Assembly: GCF_000473105.1 (NCBI RefSeq)
Contig: NZ_KI421498.1
Location: 1 to 64,000, forward strand
Reading direction: 5' to 3'
DNA: 64,000 nt
DNA from: Phaeobacter inhibens DSM 16374
Lineage (GTDB): Bacteria > Pseudomonadota > Alphaproteobacteria > Rhodobacterales > Rhodobacteraceae
This document shows positions 29,198-38,196 of this stretch, one piece after another; positions within the stretch are counted from its first letter, which is position 1, and the number at the start of each line of letters is the position of its first letter. The notes below the pieces were generated by a model. It was not told the origin of the DNA and made no database searches. It worked only from the letters and a program-made list of their open reading frames with translations. The translations under genes were made by a program, and so were the position numbers.

Positions 29198-29632
29198 TCA
29201 GATATCGTTCACCGTGGTGACGGTTTCGCGAAAATAGTCAATCTTGCCATCCGCTTGATGCGACAGGATGAAGGTGACGCTTTCCACCATGCGGCCGCGA
29301 ACCGCGTAGTGATAGCGTTGGTGAAAGCGGGTGTTGTACCAGCCATCGCCCAGATCCTGCGAGCTAAGTCCGACGATCTTTGTACCCTGTGGAAACACCT
29401 CCGGCCCCAGCCGGGACAGGATCACGCCAAAGCCTTCAATATCCGTGGCCTGTTGCCAGCTGACGTCGACACCATCGCTGTCGCGATAATGATCGATGCG
29501 GAAATCAATGTCCGCTGCGATGAAGCCCATCAGCGCCGGATCACCCGCTTCAAACAGCCGGAGGAGCTGCTCGATTGCAGGTTGCGATGTGGTATCGGTG
29601 CCGGGGGCGGTGGCCAGATTGGTTGCGGACAT
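29198..29632 (-). CDS. SnoaL/NTF2-like protein
   Basis: 144 aa with an NTF2-like cone fold: LLRLFEAGDPALMGFIAADIDFRIDHYRDSDGVD, then EGFGVILSRLGPEVFP and YHYAVRGRMVESVTFILSHQADGKIDYFRETVT. Such domains form polyketide cyclases, ketosteroid isomerases or ligand-binding proteins. The start MSATNL at 29632 follows an AGGAG SD. It is divergently paired with the LysR regulator over a symmetric site (29680-29703), so it is probably that regulator's target. The substrate is unknown. Confidence 0.7.
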   Translation of the reverse strand: MSATNLATAPGTDTTSQPAIEQLLRLFEAGDPALMGFIAADIDFRIDHYRDSDGVDVSWQQATDIEGFGVILSRLGPEVFPQGTKIVGLSSQDLGDGWYNTRFHQRYHYAVRGRMVESVTFILSHQADGKIDYFRETVTTVNDI

Positions 29633-29679
29633 GGTGCTCTCCTGTTGGGTGTGGAAACAGGATCGCAAAGAATTCAGGT

Positions 29680-29703
29680 ATAGGGAATTGCTCTTATCCC
29701 TAT
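29680..29703. promoter_or_regulatory. LysR-type operator candidate
   Basis: ATAGGGA (29680-29686) and TCCCTAT (29697-29703) form a perfect dyad with a 10-bp spacer, matching the T-N11-A layout of LysR sites. It is the only dyad in the 91-bp gap between the divergent NTF2-like and lysR genes. Confidence 0.6.
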
Positions 29704-29723
29704 CCTTGCTATAGTTTTGATCT

Positions 29724-30599
29724 ATGGATGATCTTACACCGCTTCGATATTTCCGTGCCGCCTATGAGCTGGGGACCTTCAGCGCCGCAGCCCGCGCCTG
29801 CGATGTACGCCAGCCGTCGGTCTCCGCTGCAATTGCCCGGCTTGAAGACCGCTATGACGGGCCGCTGTTTCACCGCAGCAGAGATGGGCTGACGCCAACA
29901 GCGCTTGGCCATGAACTGTACAGTCAGGCCGGGGGCGTTCTGGCACAGGTGAGCCAGCTAGAGGCGCGGCTGAAAGGTCATGTGGCGCGGGTGGTGCGGG
30001 TGTATTGCGCACCGGATGTGATGATGGCGCCGTTTGATGCCGGACTGGCCCGGATCCGCCGTGCGGTGCCGCGGGCGCAGTTCCAATTCACCGATGATGC
30101 GCTGCAGGCTGATCTGCAGTTTGTCGCTGAAAGCTGTCTGCCGCGTGGTTGCGGGTTTCACCCGCTTTGGCAGGAGCGTTACGGCCTGGCGCTTCACAGC
30201 GCCCATCCGCTGTTGGCGAAGGCGAAGCTGACCCTCGCGGATCTTGCCGGGGAGGCGCTGATTGCACGCCCTTACTGTCCCAGCGCGGATCGCTTTCTGA
30301 CCGAGCTGGGACAGGAGGAGGCGCCGGTGGCCGGGCTGCGGATGGCGGCCAGCGCGATCCATGATGCCCAGCTGATGGATCTGGTGGCAGCCGGGTTGGG
30401 GGTTGCGCTTATGCCGATCTCTCATGGCGAGGCCCAGCGTGGCATCGTGTTGCGTGAGATTTCGGACGTTGACCCGGTGACGCGCGTGGTTGGTGTCGGT
30501 TACCGCAAGACCGGGTTTGCAGGCGACATGGCCCGGCATTTCCTGAACCGTGAGAGCGTCATGGACGCCATGCCTCTGGCCTCAGTGGCGGTAATCTGA
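29724..30599 (+). CDS. LysR-family transcriptional regulator
   Basis: 291 aa. The N-terminal winged HTH (LTPLRYFRAAYELGTFSAAARACDVRQPSVSAAIARLEDRY) with the conserved linker helix is followed by a periplasmic-binding-protein-like effector domain (VVRVYCAPDVMMAPFDAGL, SCLPRGCGFHPLW, LVAAGLGVALMPISH). The effector is unknown. The divergent NTF2-like gene is the obvious target, with autorepression through the symmetric site at 29680-29703. Confidence 0.93.
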   Translation: MDDLTPLRYFRAAYELGTFSAAARACDVRQPSVSAAIARLEDRYDGPLFHRSRDGLTPTALGHELYSQAGGVLAQVSQLEARLKGHVARVVRVYCAPDVMMAPFDAGLARIRRAVPRAQFQFTDDALQADLQFVAESCLPRGCGFHPLWQERYGLALHSAHPLLAKAKLTLADLAGEALIARPYCPSADRFLTELGQEEAPVAGLRMAASAIHDAQLMDLVAAGLGVALMPISHGEAQRGIVLREISDVDPVTRVVGVGYRKTGFAGDMARHFLNRESVMDAMPLASVAVI

Positions 30600-30635
30600 A
30601 GGCGGCCTTTGGCACTGCCGCCCTCAGGAAATGCG

Positions 30636-31670
30636 CTAAAGAAGCGCCAGAAACGCGTCGATCTGATCGTCACCAACAGACCAGTCACAGACAAAGCGCG
30701 CTGTGACCGCTTCCTCTGCAGCGCCGTCCAGGGTTCCGTCCCACAGATGATAGACGGCGCCTGCATCGAACAGCCGCTGATGGGTCGCGCGGGGCAGCGC
30801 GGCAAAGATCATATTGGCCTGCGGATCGTGACTGAAGTGGGCCCCCGCATTGCGCAAGCCCGCAGCCAGACGCGCGGCTTTTGCATTGGCGGCGCTGGCG
30901 TTTCGCAGCCACAAATCATCGGTCAGATAGGCCAGCATCTGCGCCGACAGATAGCGGTGTTTGGAGAACAGATGCGCGCCGCGCTTGCGTCGGTATTCAA
31001 ACTCCTGGGCCTCTGCCGGATCGAAGAAGATCACCGCCTCGACGCCCATACAGCCGTTCTTGGTGCCGCCAAAGGACACGACATCGACGCCTGCTTTCCA
31101 CGTCATCTCTGCCGGGGTGCAGCCGAGAGAGACCAGCGCATTGGTAAAACGGGCCCCGTCCAGATGTACTGGCAGACCATAGGATTTGGACACATCACAG
31201 AGCGCGCGCAGCTCATCCAAAGTGTAGACCGTGCCGAATTCCGTCACCTGGGTGATCGAGACGGGACCGCGCTGCGGCCCGTGGACGCCTCGATTTTCCT
31301 CGCCCTCAAGGGCTTGGCGCAGATCGGCGGGGGTCATCTTGTCAGCATCGCTCACCAGCGTCAGCTTGGCGCCACCGGTGTAAAACTCAGGCCCGTTGCA
31401 TTCATCGACATTGATATGTGCCTGTCGGGTGCAGAACAGCGTCTGCCAGGGCTGCGACAGCGTTGAGAGCGCCAGCACATTGGCGGCAGTGCCGGTTGCG
31501 ACGAGGTAGACTGCAGCCTGTGGTGCTTCAAAGATCTCGCGAATGCGGGACGTGACCTTGGCCATCTCCTCATCGGCGCCATAGCCCATGGCATAGCCGG
31601 TGTTCGCAGCACTCAGAGCCGTGAGGATTTCAGGATTGGCCGGGCCGGAGTTGTCAGAGGCAAAATGCAT
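30636..31670 (-). CDS. ltaE: Low-specificity L-threonine aldolase
   Basis: A 344-aa PLP-dependent aldolase that cleaves L-threonine or L-allo-threonine to glycine and acetaldehyde. It begins FASDNSGPANPEI. VYLVATGTAANVLAL forms the cofactor phosphate site, LPVHLDGARFTNAL holds the PLP-binding Asp, and K204 in SFGGTKNGCMGVEAV is the Schiff-base lysine. The stop of this gene is adjacent to the YcgN-type gene start region; the order on the minus strand is ribF, ycgN-like, ltaE with overlapping or adjacent ends, which suggests an operon. Confidence 0.9.
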   Translation of the reverse strand: MHFASDNSGPANPEILTALSAANTGYAMGYGADEEMAKVTSRIREIFEAPQAAVYLVATGTAANVLALSTLSQPWQTLFCTRQAHINVDECNGPEFYTGGAKLTLVSDADKMTPADLRQALEGEENRGVHGPQRGPVSITQVTEFGTVYTLDELRALCDVSKSYGLPVHLDGARFTNALVSLGCTPAEMTWKAGVDVVSFGGTKNGCMGVEAVIFFDPAEAQEFEYRRKRGAHLFSKHRYLSAQMLAYLTDDLWLRNASAANAKAARLAAGLRNAGAHFSHDPQANMIFAALPRATHQRLFDAGAVYHLWDGTLDGAAEEAVTARFVCDWSVGDDQIDAFLALL

Positions 31671-32141
31671 TTAGAGCGGCTCCTCGATAATATGCTCTTC
31701 CCAGTCTTCTTCGGGCGTGTCGAATTCGGAGACCGTCCAGCCGCGCACCGAGACGCCGGCCTCATGCACACTGGCCGGATTACCGGTGATCAAGGGATGC
31801 CAGTCGGGCAGGGGCTTGCCCTCCCAAAGTAGGCGATAGGCGCAGGTCTGTGGCATCCAATAGGCGTGCGTGTCCAGATTGTCCGGTTTCAGAACGATAC
31901 ATTCCGGGACGAACTGGTGACGGTTTTCATAGTGGGCGCAGCGGCAGGTGGCATCATCCAGCAGGCGGCAGGCAACACGGGTCAGCGCAACCTCGCCACT
32001 GTCTTCGTCTTCCAGCTTGTTGAGACAACACTTGCCGCAGCCGTCACAAAGCGCCTCCCACTCACGGTTGTTCAGCTTCGCCAGCGGTTTCTTTTCCCAG
32101 AACCGTTTGGCCAGCCCGTTGCGATCAATACCGTCGCTCAT
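31671..32141 (-). CDS. YcgN-family cysteine cluster protein (UPF0260)
   Basis: 156 aa with the signature of the family: FWEKKPLAKLNNREWEALCDGCGKCCLNKLEDE, then VACRLLDDATCRCAHYENR and VPECIVL. The nine or so conserved Cys residues suggest binding of zinc or an Fe-S cluster, but no function is established. The start MSDGIDRNG at 32141 overlaps the end of ribF by 4 bp. Its stop abuts ltaE with no gap. Confidence 0.88.
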   Translation of the reverse strand: MSDGIDRNGLAKRFWEKKPLAKLNNREWEALCDGCGKCCLNKLEDEDSGEVALTRVACRLLDDATCRCAHYENRHQFVPECIVLKPDNLDTHAYWMPQTCAYRLLWEGKPLPDWHPLITGNPASVHEAGVSVRGWTVSEFDTPEEDWEEHIIEEPL

Positions 32142-33070
32142 AGGGTCGCCAAAAGGCTGCGTGCCTGTGTGCAATCCGCGTCCATCTGCGCCAGCAACCC
32201 GTCCAGCCCGTCGAAAGTCATTTCCGGGCGCAGGTATTCGACCAGGCCTACTGACAGTGTCGCCCCGTAGAGGTTGCCGGTGAAATCAAACAGAAAGGTT
32301 TCAATGTTGGGGTGGCTGCCATCGAACATCGGGCGCACCCCGACGGAGGCCGCCCCGTGGTAGCTGCCCTGATGGGGCCCATCGAGCACATCAACCAGCA
32401 CGGCATAGACGCCAAAGGCAGGCTGATGCAGCCCATCGATCGACATGTTTGCAGTGGGATAGCCCAATTCACGACCGCGCTGTTCGCCGCCAATCACTTC
32501 ACCCTCAATCCGGTGCCAATGGCCCAACATATTGGCCGCATCCCGCGGGCGTCCGTCACTCAATGCACGGCGAATTGCGGTGGACGACACGGTATCCTCG
32601 GAGTATTCCATCAGCGGAGCGATGGTCACACCAAACCCCATATCTTCGCCAAAGCGTTTGAGATCTTCGGCTGTGCCCGCACGCCCTTTGCCGAAACAGA
32701 AGTCAGAGCCGACAACCACGTGCCGCAGTCCCAGCCCGTCAGCGATGACTTTGCGCGCAAAAGCTTCGGGTGTGAGGCCAGACAAAGCCGCGTTGAAGTT
32801 CAACTGATAGAGGCGCTCGACCCCCAGTTTTTCCAGCCGAGAGGCGCGCGCCTCTGCTGACATTAGCCGGAATGGCTTGGCATCCGGGGCAAAGAACTCT
32901 CGTGGGTGCGGCTCAAATGTCATCACTCCCAGCGGTGCTTGCGGCTCCGCCTCGCGAGCCAGGTCGATGACCGATTGATGGCCGCGATGAACCCCGTCGA
33001 AATTGCCGATGGCGGCGACGGCTCCACGATCCTTTGGATCTACGAATTGAAAGTCACGGATAATGCGCAT
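32138..33070 (-). CDS. ribF: Bifunctional riboflavin kinase / FAD synthetase
   Basis: 310 aa. It phosphorylates riboflavin to FMN and adenylylates FMN to FAD. The N-terminal nucleotidyltransferase has AIGNFDGVHRGHQSVID (HxGH-type motif) and GLRHVVVGSDFCFGKGRAG. The C-terminal flavokinase has ELGYPTANMSID, GAASVGVRPMFDG and NIETFLFDF. No FMN riboswitch is seen upstream; the gap to the MaoC gene is only 81 bp. ATG 33070 is preferred to a GTG two codons earlier. Confidence 0.95.
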   Translation of the reverse strand: MRIIRDFQFVDPKDRGAVAAIGNFDGVHRGHQSVIDLAREAEPQAPLGVMTFEPHPREFFAPDAKPFRLMSAEARASRLEKLGVERLYQLNFNAALSGLTPEAFARKVIADGLGLRHVVVGSDFCFGKGRAGTAEDLKRFGEDMGFGVTIAPLMEYSEDTVSSTAIRRALSDGRPRDAANMLGHWHRIEGEVIGGEQRGRELGYPTANMSIDGLHQPAFGVYAVLVDVLDGPHQGSYHGAASVGVRPMFDGSHPNIETFLFDFTGNLYGATLSVGLVEYLRPEMTFDGLDGLLAQMDADCTQARSLLATL

Positions 33071-33151
33071 GGCCACTGCCTAGCCGCGCCGACGCGCGCT
33101 TGCAAGAGCCATGCCGCGGGTTGGTGCCGGTTGCTGCCGGGCAGCCTTGGC

Positions 33152-33595
33152 TCAATCAAATTTGCGAGAGGGCGCCATCACCATGGCCTCACCAATCAAC
33201 ACCTTCTTGCCGTCGACCATGCAGCGGCAATCCAGCTTGACCCGCCGCTTGTCGATTTCGATGCCGGTCACCTCGACCTCCGCCAGAACCAGATCGCCTG
33301 GGCGCACCGGGGCAAGGAACTTCAGCGACTGGCTCATGTAGATGGTGCCGTGGCCGGGCAGCTGCTCTCCGATCACCGCAGAGATCAGCCCGGCTGTGAG
33401 CATCCCATGGGCAATGCGCCCCTGAAACATCGTATCCTGGGCGTAATCCTCATCCAGATGTACAGGATTATGATCGGTCGAGACTTCGGCGAACATTTCG
33501 ATGTCCTTATCGGTTACCTCTTTGCGAAGGTAACGCACCATCCCCATTTCGATGTCTTCGATGCAGATGGTTCCGCGTGGAAAATTGTCCAACAT
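33152..33595 (-). CDS. MaoC-family hotdog dehydratase
   Basis: 147 aa, a single hotdog domain with the (R)-specific hydratase signature FAEVSTDHNPVHLDEDYAQDTMFQGRIAHGML; the Asp and His of DHNP and the AHG loop are the catalytic residues. It probably hydrates an enoyl-CoA. SD GGGAGAGG precedes ATG 33595. A long imperfect hairpin occupies the preceding 90 bp, ending just before the SD, and may affect translation or mRNA stability. Confidence 0.9.
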   Translation of the reverse strand: MLDNFPRGTICIEDIEMGMVRYLRKEVTDKDIEMFAEVSTDHNPVHLDEDYAQDTMFQGRIAHGMLTAGLISAVIGEQLPGHGTIYMSQSLKFLAPVRPGDLVLAEVEVTGIEIDKRRVKLDCRCMVDGKKVLIGEAMVMAPSRKFD

Positions 33596-33607
33596 GTGCC
33601 TCTCCCG

Positions 33608-33697
33608 GTTGCCGTAGATTTGCGGCCGATTGTTTCCTGTGCGCAGCTTCAATGCGGGTCGGAAACAATCGGGCAAATATTTACTCGTTACGGCAAC
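33608..33697 (-). promoter_or_regulatory. Nested long hairpin in the leader of the MaoC gene
   Basis: Outer arms GTTGCCGTA (33608-33616) and TACGGCAAC (33689-33697), middle arms TTTGC (33619-33623) and GCAAA (33673-33677), and inner arms CCGATTGTTTCC (33626-33637) and GGAAACAATCGG (33661-33672) are all perfectly complementary in order. Together they give 26 bp of stem with a 2-nt bulge and an asymmetric internal loop, plus a 23-nt apical loop. It ends 12 bp before the MaoC start, with the SD just outside. No U-run follows, so it is not an ordinary terminator. Confidence 0.65.
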
Positions 33698-33738
33698 TTT
33701 ATTACTTCGCAACTGCAGAAAATCAAGTGCTTTCTGAC

Positions 33739-34614
33739 TTAGCGCAATTTGCCGATGGAATAGGTCGGCGCAGAACTTTCCTTTTCCAAGTATTGGGTTA
33801 GCGCAGTTTCGTCCGGCTGATGATCTGTTTTGGTCTCTTTTGCTGCAAGTCCACCTGTGATGAACAGTGAGTCCAGACCCTCTCCCATGGCGCCGGCGAC
33901 ATCTGTATGCGGCCCATCGCCGATTGCCAGAATGTCGCGATCAGCGATGTCCTGACCCAGTTCCGCCAGACGCCGCCGCGCCAGATCATAGATCGGGGGA
34001 TGGGGTTTCCCGAAATAGAGGCTCTCACCACCCATTTCGGTATAAAGCCGGGCCAGCGCACCGGCGCACCATTCCCGGGTTTCGCCTCGGTCGACCACGA
34101 TGTCGGGGTTTGCGCAGAGCAGCTTCAGCCCCATCTGCTTGGCATAAAGAAAGTCGGGCCGGTTCACGTCAGGGTCCGCTTGGGTGTCAAAAGGACCGCA
34201 GCAGACGATGCCCTCAGCCTCCCTGAGCGGCACCCGGACAACGTCAAGCGGATCGTCCAGCATTTTCAAGGGTTCGAAGAACCCGGCGTCGCGCTCCCAT
34301 TCACCCATGAAATAGACTTTGTTTCCGACCGCGCCATTGAACATCGCCGCCCGCGCAGAGTCGCCCGAGGTGGCGATGGTGTCATAGGCATCGCCCGGCA
34401 CACCAAAGTCGCCCAGCTGGGCCGCAACCCCTGCGCGCGGTTTGGGTGAGTTGGTCAGTAGCACAACAATCCCGCCGTCCTTGCGATAGGTCTGCAGCGC
34501 GGCCACCGCTTCGGGGTAGGCGGTGATTCCATTGTGAACGCAGCCCCACAGATCGACGAACAGGGCTTTGTATTGGTTTGAGACCTCTGCGAGTGAGGAA
34601 ATGATCTGAGTCAT
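33739..34614 (-). CDS. TIGR01459-type HAD-superfamily phosphatase
   Basis: 291 aa, class IIA HAD hydrolase. Motif I is ALFVDLWGCVHNGITAYP; the second nucleophile-adjacent Asp of the usual DxD is replaced by the L-W pair as in this subfamily. Motif II is VVLLTNSPKPR, and motifs III/IV are YFGKPHPPIYDLA and ILAIGDGPHTDVAGA. Related proteins are NagD or PGP-like phosphatases; the substrate is unknown. The start MTQIISS at 34614 is chosen over ATG 34632. Confidence 0.88.
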   Translation of the reverse strand: MTQIISSLAEVSNQYKALFVDLWGCVHNGITAYPEAVAALQTYRKDGGIVVLLTNSPKPRAGVAAQLGDFGVPGDAYDTIATSGDSARAAMFNGAVGNKVYFMGEWERDAGFFEPLKMLDDPLDVVRVPLREAEGIVCCGPFDTQADPDVNRPDFLYAKQMGLKLLCANPDIVVDRGETREWCAGALARLYTEMGGESLYFGKPHPPIYDLARRRLAELGQDIADRDILAIGDGPHTDVAGAMGEGLDSLFITGGLAAKETKTDHQPDETALTQYLEKESSAPTYSIGKLR

Positions 34615-34754
34615 GGGGCTGATCTTTCGCATGATTTTCCGGTGCCTAAAGCTATGGCAGAGCGTGCGGTATTTGACCAGATTGGCCCCATTTCCAGTTT
34701 TTTAACGACCGAGGCGTAGAACGAGAAAGAGTTTCAACCCTGAGGTGTGCTGTG

Positions 34755-36713
34755 ATGTTTCGAACTATTTCCACAAAAACCCGATTTATGATTTCGGGGG
34801 CGGTATCGGTTTTCACGATCCTGGTGCTTGCTTTGATATCTGTTTACAGCCTCTGGCAGAGCGAACTGGAATTGGAACGTCAGATTGATGTGACCAAAAC
34901 GGTGCGCCATGAGTTGAAAGTCGACCTGCTACACGAAGAGCTGAACGCGGAGGTGCTCTACCTTGTGCTGGCGGGGGATCACGCGACGGCTGCTGAGCGA
35001 GAGGAGTTGCGTGCAAGAGTTGTAGAGGTCGGTGAAGAAATGCGCGCCAACCTCGAATTGCTGAAACGGGACACGTTGCCACCGAAAGCTCTTGCTCAGG
35101 TTGAGGGAATGGTGCCCGAAGTGGATGCGTTTTTGACACAAGGTGTTGCTCTGGCTGAGTTGGCAATGACGGATAGGGTCGCAGCTGAAGCGGGCCTCGA
35201 TGCGTTCGAGGAGAGCTACAAGGCGCTGAACACAAAACTACACCCTCTCAGCGATTGGATTGAGCAGGCAGCAATTGAAACAGCCAATTCCGCGCGAGCC
35301 CATGATATAATGCTTCTCTATACACTGTTGGGAACGTCCGTCCTGCTGGTCTTGATCACCATCTACAACGCCCGCAAGATGACCTTGAATATCGTGCGCC
35401 CAATTGGCCGCATGCGCGAGGCCCTGCGAGAAGTCGCCGAAGGGGATTTTGGCCTGAAGGTCGAAGCCCGCATGCGTGGAGATGACTTTGGTCAGATCGC
35501 CCATGACATCGACCGGGTATCGGGACGCGTCATCTACGAGTTGGAAAAACAGAATGCGCTGCGGGGCGAGAGCGAAAAGGTGATCGACCGGTTGCGTCAG
35601 GGCTTGCAGCGGCTCGCGGCGGGCGATTTCAGCGATCAGATCAACGAGAGCTTTGGTTCCGACTACGATCCGCTCAGGATCAACTACAACGAAACTGTAG
35701 ATAAGCTGAACGAGGTTATGGCGCAGGTGGTCAAGGCAAGTGCAGCTATTCAGGCTCAGTCGGACGAAATCCGGAGCGGTGCCGAGGATATGTCTGCCCG
35801 CACGGAAAGCCAGGCGGCCACGCTGGAAGAAACGGCAGCTGCGCTGGAAGAGATGACCGTCAGTGTCAGTAACTCCGCGAAAAATGCCAAAGCGGTGGAA
35901 GGTGCGGTGGATTCCGCGCGCAAGGATGTTGAAAACAGTGGTCGGGTTGTCGAAGGTGCAATCGAAGCGATGAACGAGATTGAGCGATCCTCGGGTCAGA
36001 TCTCCCAGATCATCGGCGTCATTGATGATATCGCCTTCCAGACCAACCTGCTCGCCCTGAACGCAGGTGTTGAGGCCGCCCGGGCCGGTGAGGTTGGCCG
36101 TGGCTTTGCGGTGGTGGCCTCCGAGGTGCGCGCATTGGCACAACGGTCCTCGGATGCGGCCAATGAAATCAAAACGCTGATCACAGCCAGCACCAGAACG
36201 GTCGAGGAGGGCGTTGAAAAGGTCGATAGCGCTGGCAAGGCCCTCTCGCAGGTTGTCGGCGAAGTGGTCAATATCGCCACCTTGGTTTCCGGAATATCAT
36301 CGGAGTCCGGTGAGCAGGCGCAGGGGTTGAATGAGATCAATATCGGGGTTGCACAGCTGGACAATGTTACCCAGCAGAATGCTGCAATGGTTGAGGAATC
36401 CGGTGCGGCCATTCTGAAGATGAACAGCGAGACCTACGGTCTCAATCAGATCGTCAGTCAATTTATCCTGCTGTCATCCGATGGGGTTGAGGGCGGGTCC
36501 TCCTCTACGGCCAAACGCGCGGCGGCGGCGGTCGAGGCGGGCCATCCGGATGAGGAACGTTGGGAAGATTACAACGAGGTCTCCGCACATGGGTCCGTTT
36601 CAGGCGACGGCATCGATGACTGGAACAATCACGGTAAGTCATCACAGAAATCGGCGGCGCCGACAGGCGGTGATGGCTGGGCTGATGACGATGCAGTCGC
36701 CAATTTCGCATGA
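34755..36713 (+). CDS. Methyl-accepting chemotaxis protein
   Basis: 652 aa. TM1 is at about 10-35 (MISGAVSVFTILVLALISVY) and TM2 at about 187-208 (LYTLLGTSVLLVLITIY), enclosing a helical periplasmic sensor of about 150 residues. A HAMP domain (IVRPIGRMREALREVAEGDFGLKV) and a second HAMP-like unit (LQRLAAGDFSDQI) follow. The signalling hairpin tip is FQTNLLALNAGVEAARAGEVGRGFAVVASEVRALAQRS. The C-terminal tail is acidic (EERWEDYNE, GWADDDAVANFA) and has no clear CheR-docking pentapeptide. The ligand is unknown. It stands alone with no che genes nearby. Confidence 0.93.
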   Translation: MFRTISTKTRFMISGAVSVFTILVLALISVYSLWQSELELERQIDVTKTVRHELKVDLLHEELNAEVLYLVLAGDHATAAEREELRARVVEVGEEMRANLELLKRDTLPPKALAQVEGMVPEVDAFLTQGVALAELAMTDRVAAEAGLDAFEESYKALNTKLHPLSDWIEQAAIETANSARAHDIMLLYTLLGTSVLLVLITIYNARKMTLNIVRPIGRMREALREVAEGDFGLKVEARMRGDDFGQIAHDIDRVSGRVIYELEKQNALRGESEKVIDRLRQGLQRLAAGDFSDQINESFGSDYDPLRINYNETVDKLNEVMAQVVKASAAIQAQSDEIRSGAEDMSARTESQAATLEETAAALEEMTVSVSNSAKNAKAVEGAVDSARKDVENSGRVVEGAIEAMNEIERSSGQISQIIGVIDDIAFQTNLLALNAGVEAARAGEVGRGFAVVASEVRALAQRSSDAANEIKTLITASTRTVEEGVEKVDSAGKALSQVVGEVVNIATLVSGISSESGEQAQGLNEINIGVAQLDNVTQQNAAMVEESGAAILKMNSETYGLNQIVSQFILLSSDGVEGGSSSTAKRAAAAVEAGHPDEERWEDYNEVSAHGSVSGDGIDDWNNHGKSSQKSAAPTGGDGWADDDAVANFA

Positions 36714-36724
36714 CACTGATCGGA

Positions 36725-36756
36725 CCAAGGCGCGCGGCTGACACTGCGCGCCTTGG
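36725..36756 (+). terminator. Hairpin after the chemoreceptor gene
   Basis: CCAAGGCGCGC (36725-36735) and GCGCGCCTTGG (36746-36756) are a perfect 11-bp stem with a 10-nt loop, 12 bp after the stop. Only TTGC follows, so termination may be weak, but the stem is very stable. Confidence 0.65.
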
Positions 36757-36965
36757 TTGCGCCCTCCTGGGGTGCAGGCACTTCACATGACGCCGATGTG
36801 AACGTGGACGGGATCTGGTCGGTTCGAATGAGGCCGGTCTATGCGTAGCCTGGGATGGTGGTGTGTGAAAACCTGCGCACCATGGGAATCCCCGGCAGAG
36901 GTGTACGTCGCGGCGAGGACAGCTGGCGGAGTGCTTTGAGACGATGGCCCCTCTGCGGGGATCGT

Positions 36966-37009
36966 TCCAAAAAAACGAAAAATGCGAAGCTCGCTACAAG
37001 CTCCGCATT
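36966..37009 (-). terminator. Terminator of ppaC
   Basis: On the minus strand an imperfect stem (AATGCGgAGCT ... AGCTtCGCATT, 36981-37009) is followed by TTTTCG and a seven-T run. It lies 67 bp after the ppaC stop. Confidence 0.8.
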
Positions 37010-37075
37010 CTAAAAATCAGATTGCGGCAGCAGCAGACAGCTGCCTTAACCACAGTGCTTTCAGATCCAGCGACC

Positions 37076-37996
37076 TCAGATTGCCAGATTGGGGATAATC
37101 TGTTTCTTACGGCTCATCACGCCGGGCAGAACGACGGTATCGCCTTCGGCTGTGGCATCAAAGCTTTTGGAGGCGAGGGTGCGGACCAGATCATTGGGAA
37201 CCAGCAGCGTGGCCTCTTCCTTTAGGATATCCACGACGAACAGCAGGACCTGATCAACACCGTCCTCTTCGGCCACAGATGTCATGGTCTCCATCAGCGA
37301 CGCCTTGCGGTCCAGAACCACGGCGGGAGCGGTGGTTTCCAGAACGGAGACGCGGAACTTGGTGCCTTCGACCGCATATTCTTTTGAATCCATCCGCAGG
37401 AGTTCCGCGTCGGAAAAGGCCGAAACGTCGGATTTTGCGGCAAACATCTCGGCGGCATAGGCGGCGATATCCACGCCCAGATCTTCGGCCAGGCTATAGG
37501 CCACGGCCTTGTCTTCCTGGGTTGTGGTGGGGGAGCGGAACTCCAGCGTGTCGCTCAGGATGCAGGTCAGCATCGCGCCTTTGATTTCGCGCGGGGCCTG
37601 GGCCAGATCTGCGCCGATCATCTTCCACATGATGGTCGCGGTGCAGGCGACCGGCTCGATGCGGATGTTGATCGGGCTTTTTGTTTCCAGGCCGCCAACC
37701 AGTTTATGGTGATCAATGATCGCCTGGATATCGGCGCCGTTGATATTGGCGGGCAGTTCGGCGGGGTTGTTGGTGTCGACGATCACGACAGGCTGATCAT
37801 CGCCGACGTCTGCGATGATCTCCGGCTTGTCCAGCCCCCAGTGCTGCAACATGAAGGCCGCCTCAGTGTTGGGTTCGCCCAGCAGTTTCGGCGCCGCTCC
37901 AACAGCTTTGATCTGGTTCAGATACCAAGACCAGATGATCGCGGAGCCGGTGGAGTCGGTGTCAGGGGATTTATGGCCGAAGACGAAGGTGGTCAT
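37076..37996 (-). CDS. ppaC: Manganese-dependent inorganic pyrophosphatase
   Basis: 306 aa, family II pyrophosphatase of the DHH superfamily. Metal ligands are visible in FGHKSPDTDSTGSA (H8, D12, D14), VIVDTNNPAEL and AIIDHHKLVGG (DHH motif), with ILSDTLEFRSPTTT in the first domain. The C-terminal DHHA2 domain ends with PGVMSRKKQIIP, which carries the substrate-binding RKKQ. It removes PPi from biosynthesis. ATG 37996 gives the standard N-terminus MTTFVFGHK. It is divergent from the DUF2161 gene. Confidence 0.95.
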   Translation of the reverse strand: MTTFVFGHKSPDTDSTGSAIIWSWYLNQIKAVGAAPKLLGEPNTEAAFMLQHWGLDKPEIIADVGDDQPVVIVDTNNPAELPANINGADIQAIIDHHKLVGGLETKSPINIRIEPVACTATIMWKMIGADLAQAPREIKGAMLTCILSDTLEFRSPTTTQEDKAVAYSLAEDLGVDIAAYAAEMFAAKSDVSAFSDAELLRMDSKEYAVEGTKFRVSVLETTAPAVVLDRKASLMETMTSVAEEDGVDQVLLFVVDILKEEATLLVPNDLVRTLASKSFDATAEGDTVVLPGVMSRKKQIIPNLAI

Positions 37997-38196
37997 GACA
38001 TGTGTCCTATGCAAGTGCCGGAATTTTGCGCGTCTTATAGGCACGGGGAGGGGGCTTGTCACCCCGGGCCGGAGTCTGATCAAGGCGGCTATGTTGTTTG
38101 TGCAAATCTGTGCCGACGGGTCCCGGCCTAAGGCAACAGGCTGGCGATCGTGGCGAACTGCTTTTCCTTCGGCGCAGTCGCGGCTACCATCGTGCT

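Larger units (their letters stand above)
36714..37075. other. Gap between MCP and ppaC
   Basis: No gene is supported. It holds two hairpin terminators, at 36725-36756 and 36981-37009, and a small dyad TTCACAT / ATGTGAA (36782-36788 and 36796-36802). The rest shows no pattern. Confidence 0.5.
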
